NCBI GenBank assembly: GCA_964019415.1
Contig: OZ025872.1
Coordinates: forward strand, 3,416,297 to 3,480,296
From: Ianthella basta
Taxonomy: Eukaryota > Porifera > Demospongiae > Verongiida > Ianthellidae
Direction of reading: 5' to 3'
DNA: 64,000 nt
Notes under the pieces: model-generated
Told to the model about the DNA's origin: nothing
What the model saw: the letters and a program-made list of their open reading frames with translations, nothing else
The model's database searches: none
Program-made: the position numbers and the translations under genes
Shown here: positions 35,001-49,000 of the stretch, piece by piece
Position numbering within the stretch: position 1 is the first letter of the stretch
Layout of the letters: the number at the start of each line of letters is the position of its first letter

Positions 35001-38000
35001 GACACCACGTATTAAATGGGCAGTGTTCTAGGGGGACACCACGTATTAAATGGGTAGTGTCCTAGGGGGACACCATGTATTAAATGGGCAGTGTTCTAGG
35101 CGGACACCACGTATTAAATGGGTAGTGTCCTAGGGGGACACCATGTATTAAATGGGCAGTGTCCTAGGGGGACACCATGTATTAAATAGACAGTGTACTA
35201 GGGGGACACTACGTATTAAATGGGCAGTGTACTGGGGAGACACCACGTATTAAATAGGCAGTGCACTGGGGAGACACTACGTATTAAATGGGCAGTGTGC
35301 TAGGGGTACACTACGTATTAAATGGGCAGTGTACTAGGGGGACACCACGTATTAAATGGGGAGTTTGCTAGGGGGACAACACGTATTTAGTGGGCAGTTT
35401 GCTAGGGGGACACCACGTATTAAATGGGCAGTGTGCTGGGGGGACACTACGTATTAAATGGGCAGTGTCCTAGGGGGACACTACGTAATAAATGGGCAGT
35501 GTCCTAGGGGGACACCACGTAATAAATGGGCAGTGTCCTAGGGGGACACTACGTATGAAATGGGCAGTGTGCTAGGGGTACACTACGTATTAAATGGGGA
35601 GTGTACTAGGGGGACACCGCGTATTAAATGGGCAAATTGCTAGGGGGACACCACGTATTAAATGGGGAGTGTACTAGGGGGACACTACGTATTAAATGGG
35701 CAGTGGACTAGGGGAACACCGCGTATTAAAAGGGGAGTGTGCTAGGGGGACACTATGTATTAAATGGGCAGTGTGCTAGGGGGACACCACGTATTAAATG
35801 GGCAGTGTACTAGGGGGACACCACGTATTAAATGGGCAGTGTACTAGGGGGACACCACGTATTAAATGGGCAGTGTCCTAGGGGGACACTACGTATTAAA
35901 TGGGCAGTGTACTAGGGGGACACCACGTATTAAATGGGGAGTTTGCTAGGGGGACACTACGTATCAAATGGGCAGTGTACTTGGGGGACACAACGTATTA
36001 ATAGGGCAGTTTGCTAGGGGGACACTACGTATTAAATGGGGAGTGTGCTAGGGGGACACCACGTATTAAATGGGGAGTGTATTAGGGGGACACTACGTAT
36101 TAAATGAGCAGTGGACTAGGGGGACACTACGTATTAAATGGGGAGTGTACTAGGGGGACACTACGTATTAAATGGGCAGTGGACTAGGGGGACACCGCGT
36201 ATTAAATGGGGAGTGTGCTAGGGGGACACTATGTATTAAATGGGCAGTGTGCTAGGGGGACACCACGTATTAAATGGGCAGTGCACTAGGGGGACACCAC
36301 GTATTAAATAGGCAGTGTACTAGGGGACACCACGTATTAAATGGGCAGTGTCCTAGGGGGACACTACATATTAAATGGGCAGTGTACTAGGGGGACATCA
36401 CGTATTAAATGGGGAGTTTGCTAGGGGGACACTACGTATCAAATGGGCAGTGTACTTGGGGGACACAATGTATTAAATGGGCAGTTTGCTAGGGGGACAC
36501 TACGTATTAAATGGGCAGTGTCCTAGGGGGACACCACGTATTAAATGGGGAGTTTGCTAGGGGGACACCACGTATTAAATGGGCAGTGTCCTAGGGGGAC
36601 ACCACGTATTAAATGGGGAGTTTGCTAGGGGGACACAACGCATTAAATGGGCAGTTTGCTAGGGGGACACAACGTATTAAATGGGGAGTGTGCTAGGGGG
36701 ACACCACGTATTAAATGGGCAGTTTGCTAGGGGGACACAACGTATTAAATGGGGAGTGTGCTAGGGGGACACAACGTTTTAAATGGGCAGTGCACTAGGG
36801 GGACACCACGTATTAAATGGGCAGTGTGCTAGGGGGACAGCACGTATTAAATGGGCAGTGTCCTAGGGGGACAGCACGTATTAAATGGGCAGTTTGCTAG
36901 GGGGACACCACGTATTAAATGGGCAGTGTGCTAGGGGGACAGCACGTATTAAATGGGCAGTGTCCTAGGGGGACAGCACGTATTAAATGGGCAGTTTGCT
37001 AGGGAGACACCACGTATTAAATGGGGAGTGTGCTAGGGGGACACCACGTATTAAATGGGCAGTGTGCTAGGGGGACACTACGTATTAAATGGGCAGTGTA
37101 CTAGGGGGACAGCACATATTAAATGGGCAGTTTGCTAGGGGGCCAGCACGTATTAAATGGGCAGTTTGCTAGGGGGACAGCACGTATTAAATGGGCAGTT
37201 TGCTAGGGGGACACAACGTATTAAATGGGGAGTGTGCTAGGGGGACACCACGTATTAAATGGGCAGTTTGCTAGGGGGACACCACGTATTAAATGGGGAG
37301 TGTGCTAGGGGGACACTACGTTTTAAATGGGCAGTGCACTAGGGGGACACCACGTATTAAATGGGCAGTGTGCTAGGGGGACAGCACGTATTAAATGGGC
37401 AGTGTCCTAGGGGGACAGCACGTATTAAATGGGCAGTGTCCTAGGGGGACAGCACGTATTAAATGGGCAGTTTGCTAGGGGGACACCACGTATTAAATGG
37501 GCAGTGTGCTAGGGGGACAGCACGTATTAAATGGGCAGTGTCCTAGGGGGACAGCACGTATTAAATGGGCAGTTTGCTAGGGAGACACCACGTATTAAAT
37601 GGGGAGTGTGCTAGGGGGACACCACGTATTAAATGGGCAGTGTGCTAGGGGGACACTACGTATTAAATGGGCAGTGTACTAGGGGGACAGCACATATTAA
37701 ATGGGCAGTTTGCTAGGGGGCCAGCACGTATTAAATGGGCAGTTTGCTAGGGGGACAGCACGTATTAAATGGGCAGTTTGCTAGGGGGACAGCACGTATT
37801 AAATGGGCAGTGTCCTAGGGGGACAGCACGTATTAAATGGGCAGTTTGCTAGGGGGACAGTACGTAATAAATGGGCAGTGTGCTAGGGGGACACTACGTA
37901 TTAAATGGGGAGTGTACTAGGGGGACACCACGTATTAAATGGGCAGTGTGCTAGGGGGACACCACGTATTAAATGGGCAGTGTCCTAGGGGGACGCACGT

Positions 38001-41000
38001 ATTAAATGGGCAGTTTGCTAGGGGGACACCACGTATTAAATGGGCAGTGTGCTAGGGGGAAACCACGTATTAAATGGGCAGTGTACTAGGGGGACACCAC
38101 GTATTAAATGGGCAGTGTGCTAGGGGGACACTACGTATTAAATGGGCAGTGTTCTAGGGGGACACTACGTATTAAATGGGCAATGTACTAGGGGGACACC
38201 ATGTATTAAATGGGGAGTGTGCTAGGGGGACACTACGTATTAAATGGGGAGTGTACTAGGGGGACACCACGTATTAAATGGGCAGTGTGCGAGGGGGACA
38301 CCACGTATTAAATGGGCAGTGTGCTAGAGGGACACCACGTATTAAATGGGCAGTGTGCTAGGGGGACACCACGTATTAAATAGGGAGTTTGCTAGGGGGA
38401 CACTACGTATTAAACGGGCAGTGTGCTAGGGGGACACCACTTATTAAATGGAGAGTTTGCTAGGGGGACACTACGTATTAAATGGGCAGTGTACTAGGGG
38501 GACACCACGTATTAAATGGGCAGTGTGCTAGGGGGACACCACGTATTAAATGGGCATTGTGCTAGAGGGACACCACGTATTAAATGGGGAGTTTGCTAGG
38601 GGGACACCACGTATTAAATGGGCAGTGTACTAGGGGGACACCACGTATTAAATGGGCAGTGTACTAGGGGGACACCGCGTATTAAATGAGCAGTGTTTTA
38701 GGGGGACACTACGTATTAAATGGGGAGTGTGCTAGGGGGACACCACATATTAAATGGGGAGTTTACTAGGGGGACACTACGTATTAAATGGGCAGTGGAC
38801 TAGGGGGACACTACGTATTAAATGGGGAGTGTACTAGGGGGACACTACGTATTAAATGGGCAGTGGACTAGGGGGACACCGCGTATTAAATGGGGAGTGT
38901 GCTAGGGGGACACTATGTATTAAATGGGCAGTGTGCTAGGGGGACACCACGTATTAAATGGGCAGTGTACTAGGGGGACACCACGTATTAAATAGGCAGT
39001 GTACTAGGGGGACACCACGTATTAAATGGGCAGTGTGCTAGGGGGACACCACGTATTAAATGGGCAGTGTCCTAGGGGGACAGTACGTATTAAATGGGCA
39101 GTTTGCTAGGGGGACACCACGTATTAAATGGGCAGTGTGCTAGGGGGACACCACGTATTAAATGGGCAGTGTACTAGGGGGACACTACGTATTAAATGGG
39201 GAGTGTGCTAGGGGGACACCACGTATTAAATGGGGAGTGTACTAGGGGACACTACGTATTAAATGGGGAGTGTACTAGGGGGACACTACGTATTAAATGG
39301 GGAGTGTACTAGGGGGACACTACGTATTAAATGGGCAGTGGACTAGGGGAACACCGCGTATTAAATGGGGAGTGTGCTAGGGGGACACTATGTATTAAAT
39401 GGGCAGTGTGCTAGGGGGACACCACGTATTAAATGGGCAGTGTACTAGGGGGACACCACGTATTAAATAGGCAGTGTACTAGGGGGACACAACGTATTAA
39501 ATGGGCAGTTTGCTAGGGGGACACCACGTATTAAATGGGCAGTGTCCTAGGGGGACACCACGTATTAAATGGGGAGTTTGCTAGGGGGACACCACGTATT
39601 AAATGGGCAGTGTCCTAGGGGGACACCACGTATTAAATGGGGAGTTTGCTAGGGGGACACAACGCATTAAATGGGCAGTTTGCTAGGGGGACACAACGTA
39701 TTAAATGGGGAGTGTGCTAGGGGGACACCATGTATTAAATGGGGAGTGTGCTAGGGGGACACTACGTATTAAATGGGCAGTACACTAGGGGGACACCACG
39801 TATTAAATGGGCAATGTTCTAGGGGGACAGCACGTATTAAATGGGCAGTGTCCTAGGGGGACAGCACGTATTAAATGGGCAGTTTGCTAGGGGGACACCA
39901 CGTATTAAATGGGCAGTGTGCTAGGGGGACAGCACGTATTAAATGGGCAGTGTCCTAGGGGGACAGCACGTATTAAATGGGCAGTTTGCTAGGGAGATAC
40001 CACGTATTAAATGGGCAGTGTGCTAGGGGGACACCACGTATTAAATGGGCAGTGTACTAGGGGGACACCGCGTATTAAATGGGCAGTGTACTAGGGGGAC
40101 ACCACGTATTAAATGGGGAGTGTGCTAGGGGGACACTACGTATGAAATGGGCAGTGTTCTAGTGGGATAACCACGTATTAAATGGGCAGTGTGCTAGGGG
40201 GACACTACGTATGAAATGGGCAGTGTGCTAGGGGGACACTACGTATTAAATGGGCAGTGTACTAGGTGGACACTACGTATGAAATGGGCAGTGTACCAGG
40301 GGGACACTACGTATTAAATGGGGAGTGTGCTAGGGGGACACCACATATTAAATGGGCAGTGTGCTAGGGGGACACCACGTAATAAATGGGCAGTGTTCTA
40401 GGGGGACACCACGTATTAAATGTGTAGTGTCCTAGGGGGACACCATGTATTAAATGGGCAGTGTTCTAGGGGGACACCACGTATTAAATGGGCAGTGTAC
40501 TAGGGGGACACCGCGTATTAAATGGGCAGTGTACTAGGGGGACACCACGTATTAAATGGGGAGTGTGCTAGGGGGACACTACGTATGAAATGGGCAGTGT
40601 TCTAGTGGGATAACCACGTATTAAATGGGCAGTGTACTAGGGGGACACCGCGTATTAAATGGGCAGTGTACTAGGGGGACACCACGTATTAAATGGGGAG
40701 TGTGCTAGGGGGACACTACGTATGAAATGGGCAGTGCGCTAGGGGGACACTATGTATTAAATGGGCAGTGTACTAGGTGGACACTACGTATGAAATGGGC
40801 AGTGTACTAGGGGGACACCACGTATTAAATGGGGAGTTTGCTAGGGGGACACTACGTATCAATAGGGCAGTGTACTTGGGGGACACAACGTATTAAATGG
40901 GCAGTGTGCTAGGGGGACACCACGTATTAAATGGGCAGTGTACTAGGGGGACACCGCGTATTAAATGGGCAGTGTACTAGGGGGACACCACGTATTAAAT

Positions 41001-44000
41001 GGGGAGTGTGCTAGGGGGACACTACGTATGAAATGGGCAGTGTTCTAGTGGGATAACCACGTATTAAATGGGCAGTGTGCTAGGGGGACACTATGTATGA
41101 AATGGGCAGTGTGCTAGGGGGACACTACGTATTAAATGGGCAGTGTACTAGGTGGACACTACGTATTAAATGGGCAGTGGACTAGGGGGACACCGCGTAT
41201 TAAATGGGGAGTGTGCTAGGGGGACACTATGTATTAAATGGGCAGTGTGCTAGGGGGACACCACGTATTAAATGGGCAGTGTACTAGGGGGACACCACGT
41301 ATTAAATAGGCAGTGTACTAGGGGGACACCACGTATTAAATGGGCAGTGTGCTAGGGGGACACCACGTATTAAATGGGCAGTGTCCTAGGGGGACACCAC
41401 GTATTAAATGGGGAGTTTGCTAGGGGGACACCACGTATTAAATGGGCAGTGTGCTAGGGGGACACCACGTATTAAATGGGCAGTGTACTAGGGGGACACT
41501 ACGTATTAAATGGGGAGTGTGCTAGGGGGACACCACGTATTAAATGGGGAGTGTACTAGGGGGACACTACGTATTAAATGGGGAGTGTACTAGGGGGACA
41601 CCACGTATTAAATGGGGAGTGTACTAGGTGGACACCACGTATTAAATGGGGAGTGTACTAGGGGGACACTACGTATTAAATGGGGAGTGTACTAGGGGGA
41701 CACTACGTATTAAATGGGCAGTGGACTAGGGGGACACCGCGTATTAAATGGGGAGTGTGCTAGGGGGACACTATGTATTAAATGGGCAGTGTGCTAGGGG
41801 GACACCACGTATTAAATGGGCAGTGTACTAGGGGGACACCACGTATTAAATAGGCAGTGTACTAGGGGGACACCACGTACTAAATGGGCAGTGTCTTAGG
41901 GGGACACTACGTATTAAATGGGCAGTGTACTAGGGGGACACCACGTATTAAATGGGGAGTTTGCTAGGGGGACACTACGTATCAAATGGGCAGTGTACTT
42001 GGGGGACACAACGTATTAAATGGGCAGTTTGCTAGGGGGACACTACGTATTAAATGGGCAGTGTCCTAGGGGGACACCACGTATTAAATGGGGAGTTTGC
42101 TAGGGGGACACCACGTATTAAATGGGCAGTGTCCTAGGGGGACACCACGTATTAAATGGGGAGTTTGCTAGGGGGACACAACGCATTAAATGGGCAGTTT
42201 GCTAGGGGGACACAACGTATTAAATGGGGAGTGTGCTAGGGGGACACCATGTATTAAATGGGGAGTGTGCTAGGGGGACACTACGTATTAAATGGGCAGT
42301 GTACTAGGGGGACACTACGTATGAAATGGGCAGTGTACTAGGGGGACACCACATATTAAATGGGCAGTGTGCTAGGGGGACACCACGTAATAAATGGGCA
42401 GTGTTCTAGGGGGACACCACGTATTAAATGTGTAGTGTCCCAGGGGGACACCATGTATTAAATGGGCAGTGTTCCAGGGGGACACCACGTATTAAATGGG
42501 CAGTGTCCTAGGGGGACACTACGTATTAAATGGGCAGTGTACTAGGGGGACACCACGTATTAAATGGGCAGTGGACTAGGGGGACACCACGTATTAAATG
42601 GGCAGTTTGTAGGGGGACACCACGTATTAAATGGCGAGTGTGCTAGGAGGACACCACGTATTAAATGGGCAGTGTCCTAGTTGGACACCACGTAATAAAT
42701 GGGCAATTTGCTATGGGGACACCGCGTTTTAAATGGGCAATTTGCTAGGGGGACACCACGTTATAAATGGGGAGTGTACTAGGGGGACACTACGTATTAA
42801 ATGGGCAGTGGACTAGGGGGACACTACGTATTAAATGGGGAGTGTACTAGGGGGACACTACGTATTAAATGGGCAGTGGACTAGGGGGACACCGCGTATT
42901 AAATGGGGAGTGTGGTAGGGGGACACTATGTATTAAATGGGCAGTGTGCTAGGGGGACACCACGTATTAAATGGGCAGTGTACTAGGGGGACACCACGTA
43001 TTAAATAGGCAGTGTACTAGGGGGACACCACGTATTAAATGGGCAGTGTCCTAGGGGGACACTACGTATTAAATGGGCAGTGTACTAGGGGGACACCACG
43101 TATTAAATGGGGAGTTTGCTAGGGGGACACTACGTATCAAATGGGCAGTGTACTTGGGGGACACAACGTATTAAATGGGCAGTTTGCTAGGGGGACACCA
43201 CGTATTAAATGGGCAGTGTCCTAGGGGGACACCACGTATTAAATGGGGAGTTTGCTAGGGGGACACCACGTATTAAATGGGCAGTGTCCTAGGGGGACAC
43301 CACGTATTAAATGGGGAGTTTGCTAGGGGGACACAACGCATTAAATGGGCAGTTTGCTAGGAGGACACAACGTATTAAATGGGGAGTGTGCTAGGGGGAC
43401 ACCATGTATTAAATGGGGAGTGTGCTAGGGGGACACTACGTATTAAATGGGCAGTACACTAGGGGTACACCACGTATTAAATGGGCAGTGTGCTAGGGGG
43501 ACACCACGTATTAAATGGGCAGTGTCCTAGGGGGACAGCACGTATTAAATGGGCAGTTTGCTAGGGGGACACCACGTATTAAATGGGCAGTGTGCTAGGG
43601 GGACAGCACGTATTAAATGGGCAGTGTCCTAGGGGGACAGCACGTATTAAATGGGCAGTTTGCTAGGGAGACACCACGTATTAAATGGGCAGTGTGCTAG
43701 GGGGACACCACGTATTAAATGGGCAGTGTACTAGGGGGACACCACGTATTAAATGGGCAGTTTGCTAGGGGGACACCACGTATTAAATGGGCAGTGTACT
43801 AGGGGGACACCGCATATTAAAGGGGCAATTTGCTAGGGGGACACCACGTATTAAATGGGGAGTTTGCTAGGGGGACACTACGTATTAAATGGGGAGTTTG
43901 CTAGGGGGACACTACGTATTAAATGGGCAGTGTACTAGGGGGACACCGCGTATTAAATGGGCAGTTTGCTAGGGGGACACCACGTATTAAATGGGGAGTG

Positions 44001-47000
44001 TGCTAGGGGGACACCAAGTATTAAATGGGCAGTGTCCTAGGGGGACACCACGTATTAAATGGGCAGTGTACTAGGTGGACACCACGTAATAAAAGGGCAG
44101 TTTGCTAGGGGGACACCACGTATTAAATGGGCAGTTTGTTAGGCGGACACCATGTATTAAATGGGCAGTGTCCTAGGTGGACACCACGTATTAAATGGGC
44201 AGTGTTCTAGGTGGAAACTACGTATTAAATGGGCAGTGTATTTGGGGGACACCACGTATTAAATGTGCAGTTTGCTAGGGGGACACCACGTATTAAATGG
44301 GTAGTGTACTAGGGGGACACCACGTATTAAATGGGTAGTGTCCTAGGGTGACACCACGTATTAAATGGGCAGTGTCCTAGGGGGACACCACGTATTAAAT
44401 GGGCAGTGTACTAGGGGGACACCACGTATTAAATGGGGAGTGTGCTAGGTGGACACCACGTATTAAATGGGCAGTGTCCTAGGGGGACACCACGTATTAA
44501 ATGGGTAGTTTGCTAGGGGGACACCACGTATTAAATGGGGAGTGTGCTAGGGGGACACCACGTATTAAATGGGGAGTGTGCTAGGGGGACACCACGTATT
44601 AAATGGGCAGTGTACTAGGGGGACATCGCGTATTAAATGGGCAATTTGCTAGGGGGACACCACGTATTAAATGGGGAGTATGCTAGGGGGACACCACGTA
44701 TTAAATGGGGAGTGTACTAGGGGGACATCGCGTATTAAATGGGCAATTTGCTAGGGGGACACCACGTATTAAATGGGGAGTGTGCTAGGGGGACACTGCG
44801 TATTAAATGGGCAGTGTCCTAGCGGGACACCACGTATTAAATGGGGAGTGTGCTAGGGGGACACCACGTATTAAATGGGCAGTGTACTAGGGGGACACCA
44901 CGTATTAAATGGGGAGTGTGCTAGGGGGACACGACGTATTAAATGGGCAGTGTGCTAGGGGGACACCACGTATTAAATGGGCAGTTTGCTAGGGGGACAC
45001 CACGTATTAAATGGGGAGTGTTCTAGGGGGACACCACGTATTAAATGGGGAGTGTACTAGGGGGACACCACGTATTAAATGGGCAGTGTGCTAGGGGGAC
45101 ACCACGTATTAAATGGGGAGTGTGCTAGGGGGACACGACGTATTAAATGGGCAGTGTGCTAGGGGGACGCCGCGTATTAAATGGGCACTTTGCTAGGGGG
45201 ACACCACGTATTAAATGGGGAGTGTGCTAGGGGGACACTACGTATTAAATGGGCAGTGTACTAGGGGGGCACCGCGTATTAAATGGGCACTTTGCTAGGG
45301 GGGCACCACGTATTAAATGGGGAGTGTGCTAGGGGGACACTACGTATTAAATGGGCAGTGTACTAGGGGGACACCGCGTATAAAATGGGCAATTTGCTAG
45401 GGGGACACCACGTATTAAATGGGGAGTGTCCTAGTGGGGACACCACGTATTAAATGGGCAGTGTCCTAGGGGGACACCACGTATTAAATGGGCAGTTTGC
45501 TAGGGGGACACTACGTATTAAATGGGGAGTGTACTAGGGGGACACCACGTATTAAATGGGGAGTGTACTAGGGGGACACCACGTATTAAATGGGCAGTGT
45601 GCTAGGGGGATACCACGTATTAAATGGGGAGTGTGCTAGGGGGACACGACGTATTAAATGGGCAGTGTGCTAGGGGGACGCCGCGTATTAAATGGGCACT
45701 TTGCTAGGGGGACACCACGTATTAAATGGGGAGTGTGCTAGGGGGACAGCACGTATTAAATGGGCACTTTGCTAGGGGGGCACCACGTATTAAATGGGGA
45801 GTGTCCTAGTGGGGACACCACGTATTAAATGGGCAGTGTCCTAGGGGGACACCACGTATTAAATGGGCAGTTTGCTAGGGGGACACTACGTATTAAATGG
45901 GCAGTGTACTAGGGGGACACCACGTATTAAATGGGGAGTTTGCTAGGGGGACACTACGTATTAAATGGGCAGTGTACTAGGGGGACACCACATATTAAAT
46001 GGGCAGTTTGCTAGGGGGACACCACGTATTAAATGGGGAGTGTGCCAGGGGGACACCGCGTATTAAATTGGCAGTGTACTAGGGGACACCACGTATTAAA
46101 TGGGCAGTGTCCTAGCGGGACACCACGTATTAAATGGGGAGTGTGCTAGGGGGACACCACGTATTAAATGGGCAGTGTACTAGGGGGACACCACGTATTA
46201 AATGGGCAGTGTGCTAGGGGGACTCCACGTATTAAATGGGGAGTGTGCTAGGGGGACACTACGTATTAAATGGGCAGTGTACTAGGGGGACACCGCGTAT
46301 TAAATGGGCAGTGTGCTAGGGGGACACCACGTATTAAATGGGCAGTGTACTAGGGGGACACCACGTATTAAATGGGGAGTGTGCTAGGGGGACACCACGT
46401 ATTAAATGGGCAGTGCACTAGGGGGACACCACGTATTAAATGGGCAGTTTGCTAGGGGGACACCACGTATTAAATGGGGAGTGTGCTAGGGGGACACCGC
46501 GTATTAAATTGGCAGTGTACTAGGGGACACCACGTATTAAATGGGCAGTGTCCTAGCGGGACACCACGTATTAAATGGGGAGTGTGCTAGGAGGACACCA
46601 CGTATTAAATGGGCAGTGTACTAGGGGGACACCACGTATTAAATGGGCAGTGTGCTAGGGGGACACCACGTATTAAATGGGGAGTGTGCTAGGGGGACAC
46701 TACGTATTAAATGGGCAGTGTACTAGGGGGACACCGCGTATTAAATGGGCAGTGTGCTAGGGGGGACACCACGTATTAAATGGGCAGTGTACTAGGGGGA
46801 CACCACGTATTAAATGGGGAGTGTGCTAGGGGGACACTACGTATTAAATGGGCAGTGTACTAGGGGGACACCGCGTATTAAATGGGCAATTTGCTAGGGG
46901 GACACCACGTATTAAATGGGGAGTGTCCTAGTGGGGACACCACGTATTAAATGGGCAGTGTGCTAGGTGGGCACCACTTATTAAATGGGCAGTGTCCTAG

Positions 47001-47259
47001 GGGGACACCACGTATTAAATGGGCAGTGTACTAGGGGGACACTACGTATTAAATGGGCAGTGTCCTAGGGGGACACCACGTATTAAATGGTAGTGTCCTA
47101 GGGGGACACTACGTATTAAATGGGCAGTGTCCTAGGGGGACACTACGTATTAAATGGGCAGTGTACTAGGTGGACACCACGTATTAAATGGACAGTGTAC
47201 TAGGGGGACACCACGTATTAAATCGGCAGTGTACTAGGTGGACACCACGTATTTAATGG
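29028..47259. repeat. 34-bp satellite array 1, about 536 monomers
   Basis: Head-to-tail units of 34 bp. Each has a TATTAAATGG(G/C)(C/G)AG block, a variable GT(G/A/C)C or TTTGC, then CTAGGGGGACAC and a variable junction (CACG, TACG, AACG, CGCG, or AGCACG) that carries the main CpG. Monomers differ by substitutions; indels are rare (for example GGGATAACC variants). With period 34 and stops in every frame (TAA in ATTAAAT, TAG in CTAGG) it has no coding potential. G-runs lie only on the plus strand. Array edges are abrupt: the 58-bp minisatellite on the left and block A on the right. Confidence 0.98.
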
Positions 47260-47260
47260 T

Positions 47261-48107
47261 AGCTGTGGGGTGGGTTGTACAAATGTGTGAGGTGCAGTGC
47301 TAACAGCTAGACTCCATAGTGACAAAGATTACACACTAGCCCCAGGTGGTGGGACATCTTTGGGCTATATCACACAAGGGAGCACTCTTTACAGACATAT
47401 GAGACAGAAGGTGTGTTGTGTGTGTGTGTGTGTGTGCTCAACTTAGTACACACAAAAGTTGCAAAATAACAAAGGTAAGGAGAGTGGGAGAGCACAGACA
47501 GGGTCAGGACAACTGACCCAAACAGAACATGGCTGTAACAGGCTTTGAATACACTTGATAGACACCACTCAATTCCCAAGAGGTTACAAACAAACTTCAA
47601 AGAGTCCACTCTTAGATAAAGTTTACCAAACACTTGACCACATTTGTCACCTCTGTGCAGAGCTGAGGTCAAAGGCACTGCCTCCTATCAACCATGCACA
47701 CTGCGACAAGAGTCTTTGTGCAGGCAAGTAAAGAAGGATGAGGGGACGTGCTGAGAGAGACAAGGATCATGACAGGCTTTAGCTCCACTCAAAGAGGTTC
47801 TGATGGAAGCTCTTCTGTGTGAAAACTATGACCATACACAAGTGGTAGCCACTTTCAGTGAGTCAGTAACTTCTTTAAAGTGCTCTCGGAGAACTGCATT
47901 CCAACTTAACCCATGTCATGGCACATTCTGTAATGTACGTATGTCACAACTGTTCAAAGCAGGGGACTTTTGTAACCTAGGATACGGGAAGGTGTTTGTA
48001 AGAGTTGCAACATCTCCCATTGGTCTACTCTGAGGTAATGAGGAACAGCAGGTTTGGAAGGTACGTAAGATTGTGCAACCATTGTAATCTGATTGGTGCA
48101 TGTGACA
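47261..48107. repeat. Block A, copy 2
   Basis: Follows the last, altered satellite monomer (ATTTAATGGT). Nearly identical to 62473-63319 and more diverged from 27101-28035. It leads directly into the CKAP5-like exon at 48128, so it is probably intron or downstream sequence of that gene. Confidence 0.9.
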
Positions 48108-48127
48108 ATGTGTTGATTTGTTCTCAC

Positions 48128-48263
48128 CAAATCTCTGTCGAGAGTTCTTTGACTTGAGTCCATCTGCCACGTACCCAAACAGTTTGGGTGGAGCATAGAA
48201 GCAGCAGATCTGGTCAAACAGAGCACGAACCTCCTTGCGAACTGCATCCTTCGCATCGCCACT
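48128..48263 (-). CDS. CKAP5-like exon c
   Basis: 136 bp, acceptor CCTCCAG, donor G/GTGAGA. Encodes SGDAKDAVRKEVRALFDQIC, then CFYAPPKLFGYVADGLKSKN and SRQRF. The next expected exon (a CLEELG-like continuation) is not found downstream. Confidence 0.85.
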
Positions 48264-48665
48264 CTGGAGGTGGTAAGGAGGGGAATTCCCCAGCAACATT
48301 ACAGTTTAAACAAGCCAGAAGCACATAAAGACTGCACAACAGAGATGTGATGCCTTCTACAATTGCCAAATTGCTCACTCTCCAGTGTGCATACGTACCT
48401 TTATGACAAGGAAGGGTAAGAAAGCTGTTGCCTCAAAGTCACTCATCCGGTACTTCTCCTTGATGAGGAGGGCAAAGAGGGAGGAGAGGAACTCGAGGCA
48501 CTTTAGGTTCACTGTGGTGTTGGTGTCACAGAACCTGGGAGGGGAGGAGGGGAGAGGGAGAAGGATCAAGGGAGGGTCTACCATATTAGAGACACACATG
48601 GGAATAGATATACTGCAAATGAAAGACACTTGTACATGGGTTATGTGTGTGTGTGTGTGTGTGTG

Positions 48666-48697
<32 letters not shown>

Positions 48698-48800
48698 GTG
48701 TGTGTGTGTATCTGTGCACATCCCCTCACCTCAGAGTCACCCATTTGAGCAGGAGGTCCACACATGCAGTGGCCTCTGCCCCATACTGAGCACTACCACT
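48128..48800 (-). CDS. CKAP5/XMAP215-like TOG-domain gene fragment, copy 1
   Basis: CKAP5 (chTOG) proteins are microtubule polymerases that bind tubulin through TOG domains. Three minus-strand exons match the fourth TOG domain: 48730-48800 (ends LLLKWVTL), 48399-48534 (FCDTNTTV ... FLVIK) and 48128-48263 (SGDAKDAVRKEVRALF ... DGLKSKNSRQR). Phases agree: exon 1 ends in phase 2 and rebuilds Arg with the first G of exon 2, and exon 2 ends in phase 0. LKWVTLRFCDTNTTV and KSKNSRQR are hallmark segments of this region. The 5' part is cut by the assembly gap, and the 3' part, which should lie to the left, is not seen because block A and the satellite follow. It may be a fragment, or the array may lie in a giant intron. 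Confidence 0.8.
48399..48534 (-). CDS. CKAP5-like exon b
   Basis: 136 bp, acceptor CTCCCAG, donor AAG/GTACGT. Encodes FCDTNTTVNLKCLEFLSSLF, then ALLIKEKYRMSDFEATAFLP and FLVIK, in line with the TOG HEAT-repeat helices of CKAP5. Confidence 0.85.
48642..48714. repeat. (GT)n microsatellite in CKAP5-like intron
   Basis: A GT tract with GG and GC interruptions. The second copy at 63856-63925 is pure where this one has GG, which accounts for the 1-bp offset change. Confidence 0.9.
48730..48800 (-). CDS. CKAP5-like exon a (truncated by gap)
   Basis: Donor CTGAG/GTGAGG. Encodes ATACVDLLLKWVTL. The upstream boundary is lost in the N run. Confidence 0.75.
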
Positions 48801-49000
48801 NNNNNNNNNNNNNNNNNNNNNNNNNNNNNNNNNNNNNNNNNNNNNNNNNNNNNNNNNNNNNNNNNNNNNNNNNNNNNNNNNNNNNNNNNNNNNNNNNNNN
48901 NNNNNNNNNNNNNNNNNNNNNNNNNNNNNNNNNNNNNNNNNNNNNNNNNNNNNNNNNNNNNNNNNNNNNNNNNNNNNNNNNNNNNNNNNNNNNNNNNNNN
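48801..49000. other. Assembly gap, 200 N
   Basis: Exactly 200 N, a typical placeholder size, so the true distance is unknown. Confidence 1.

Noticed and set aside
29028-47259. CRISPR-like array
   Set aside because: Repeats are directly abutting with no spacers, and the genome is eukaryotic.
47370-47678. 102-residue open frame conserved in blocks A (also 62582-62890 and 27176-27607)
   Set aside because: Conservation follows the DNA duplication. The frame includes microsatellite translation and lacks recognisable protein features.
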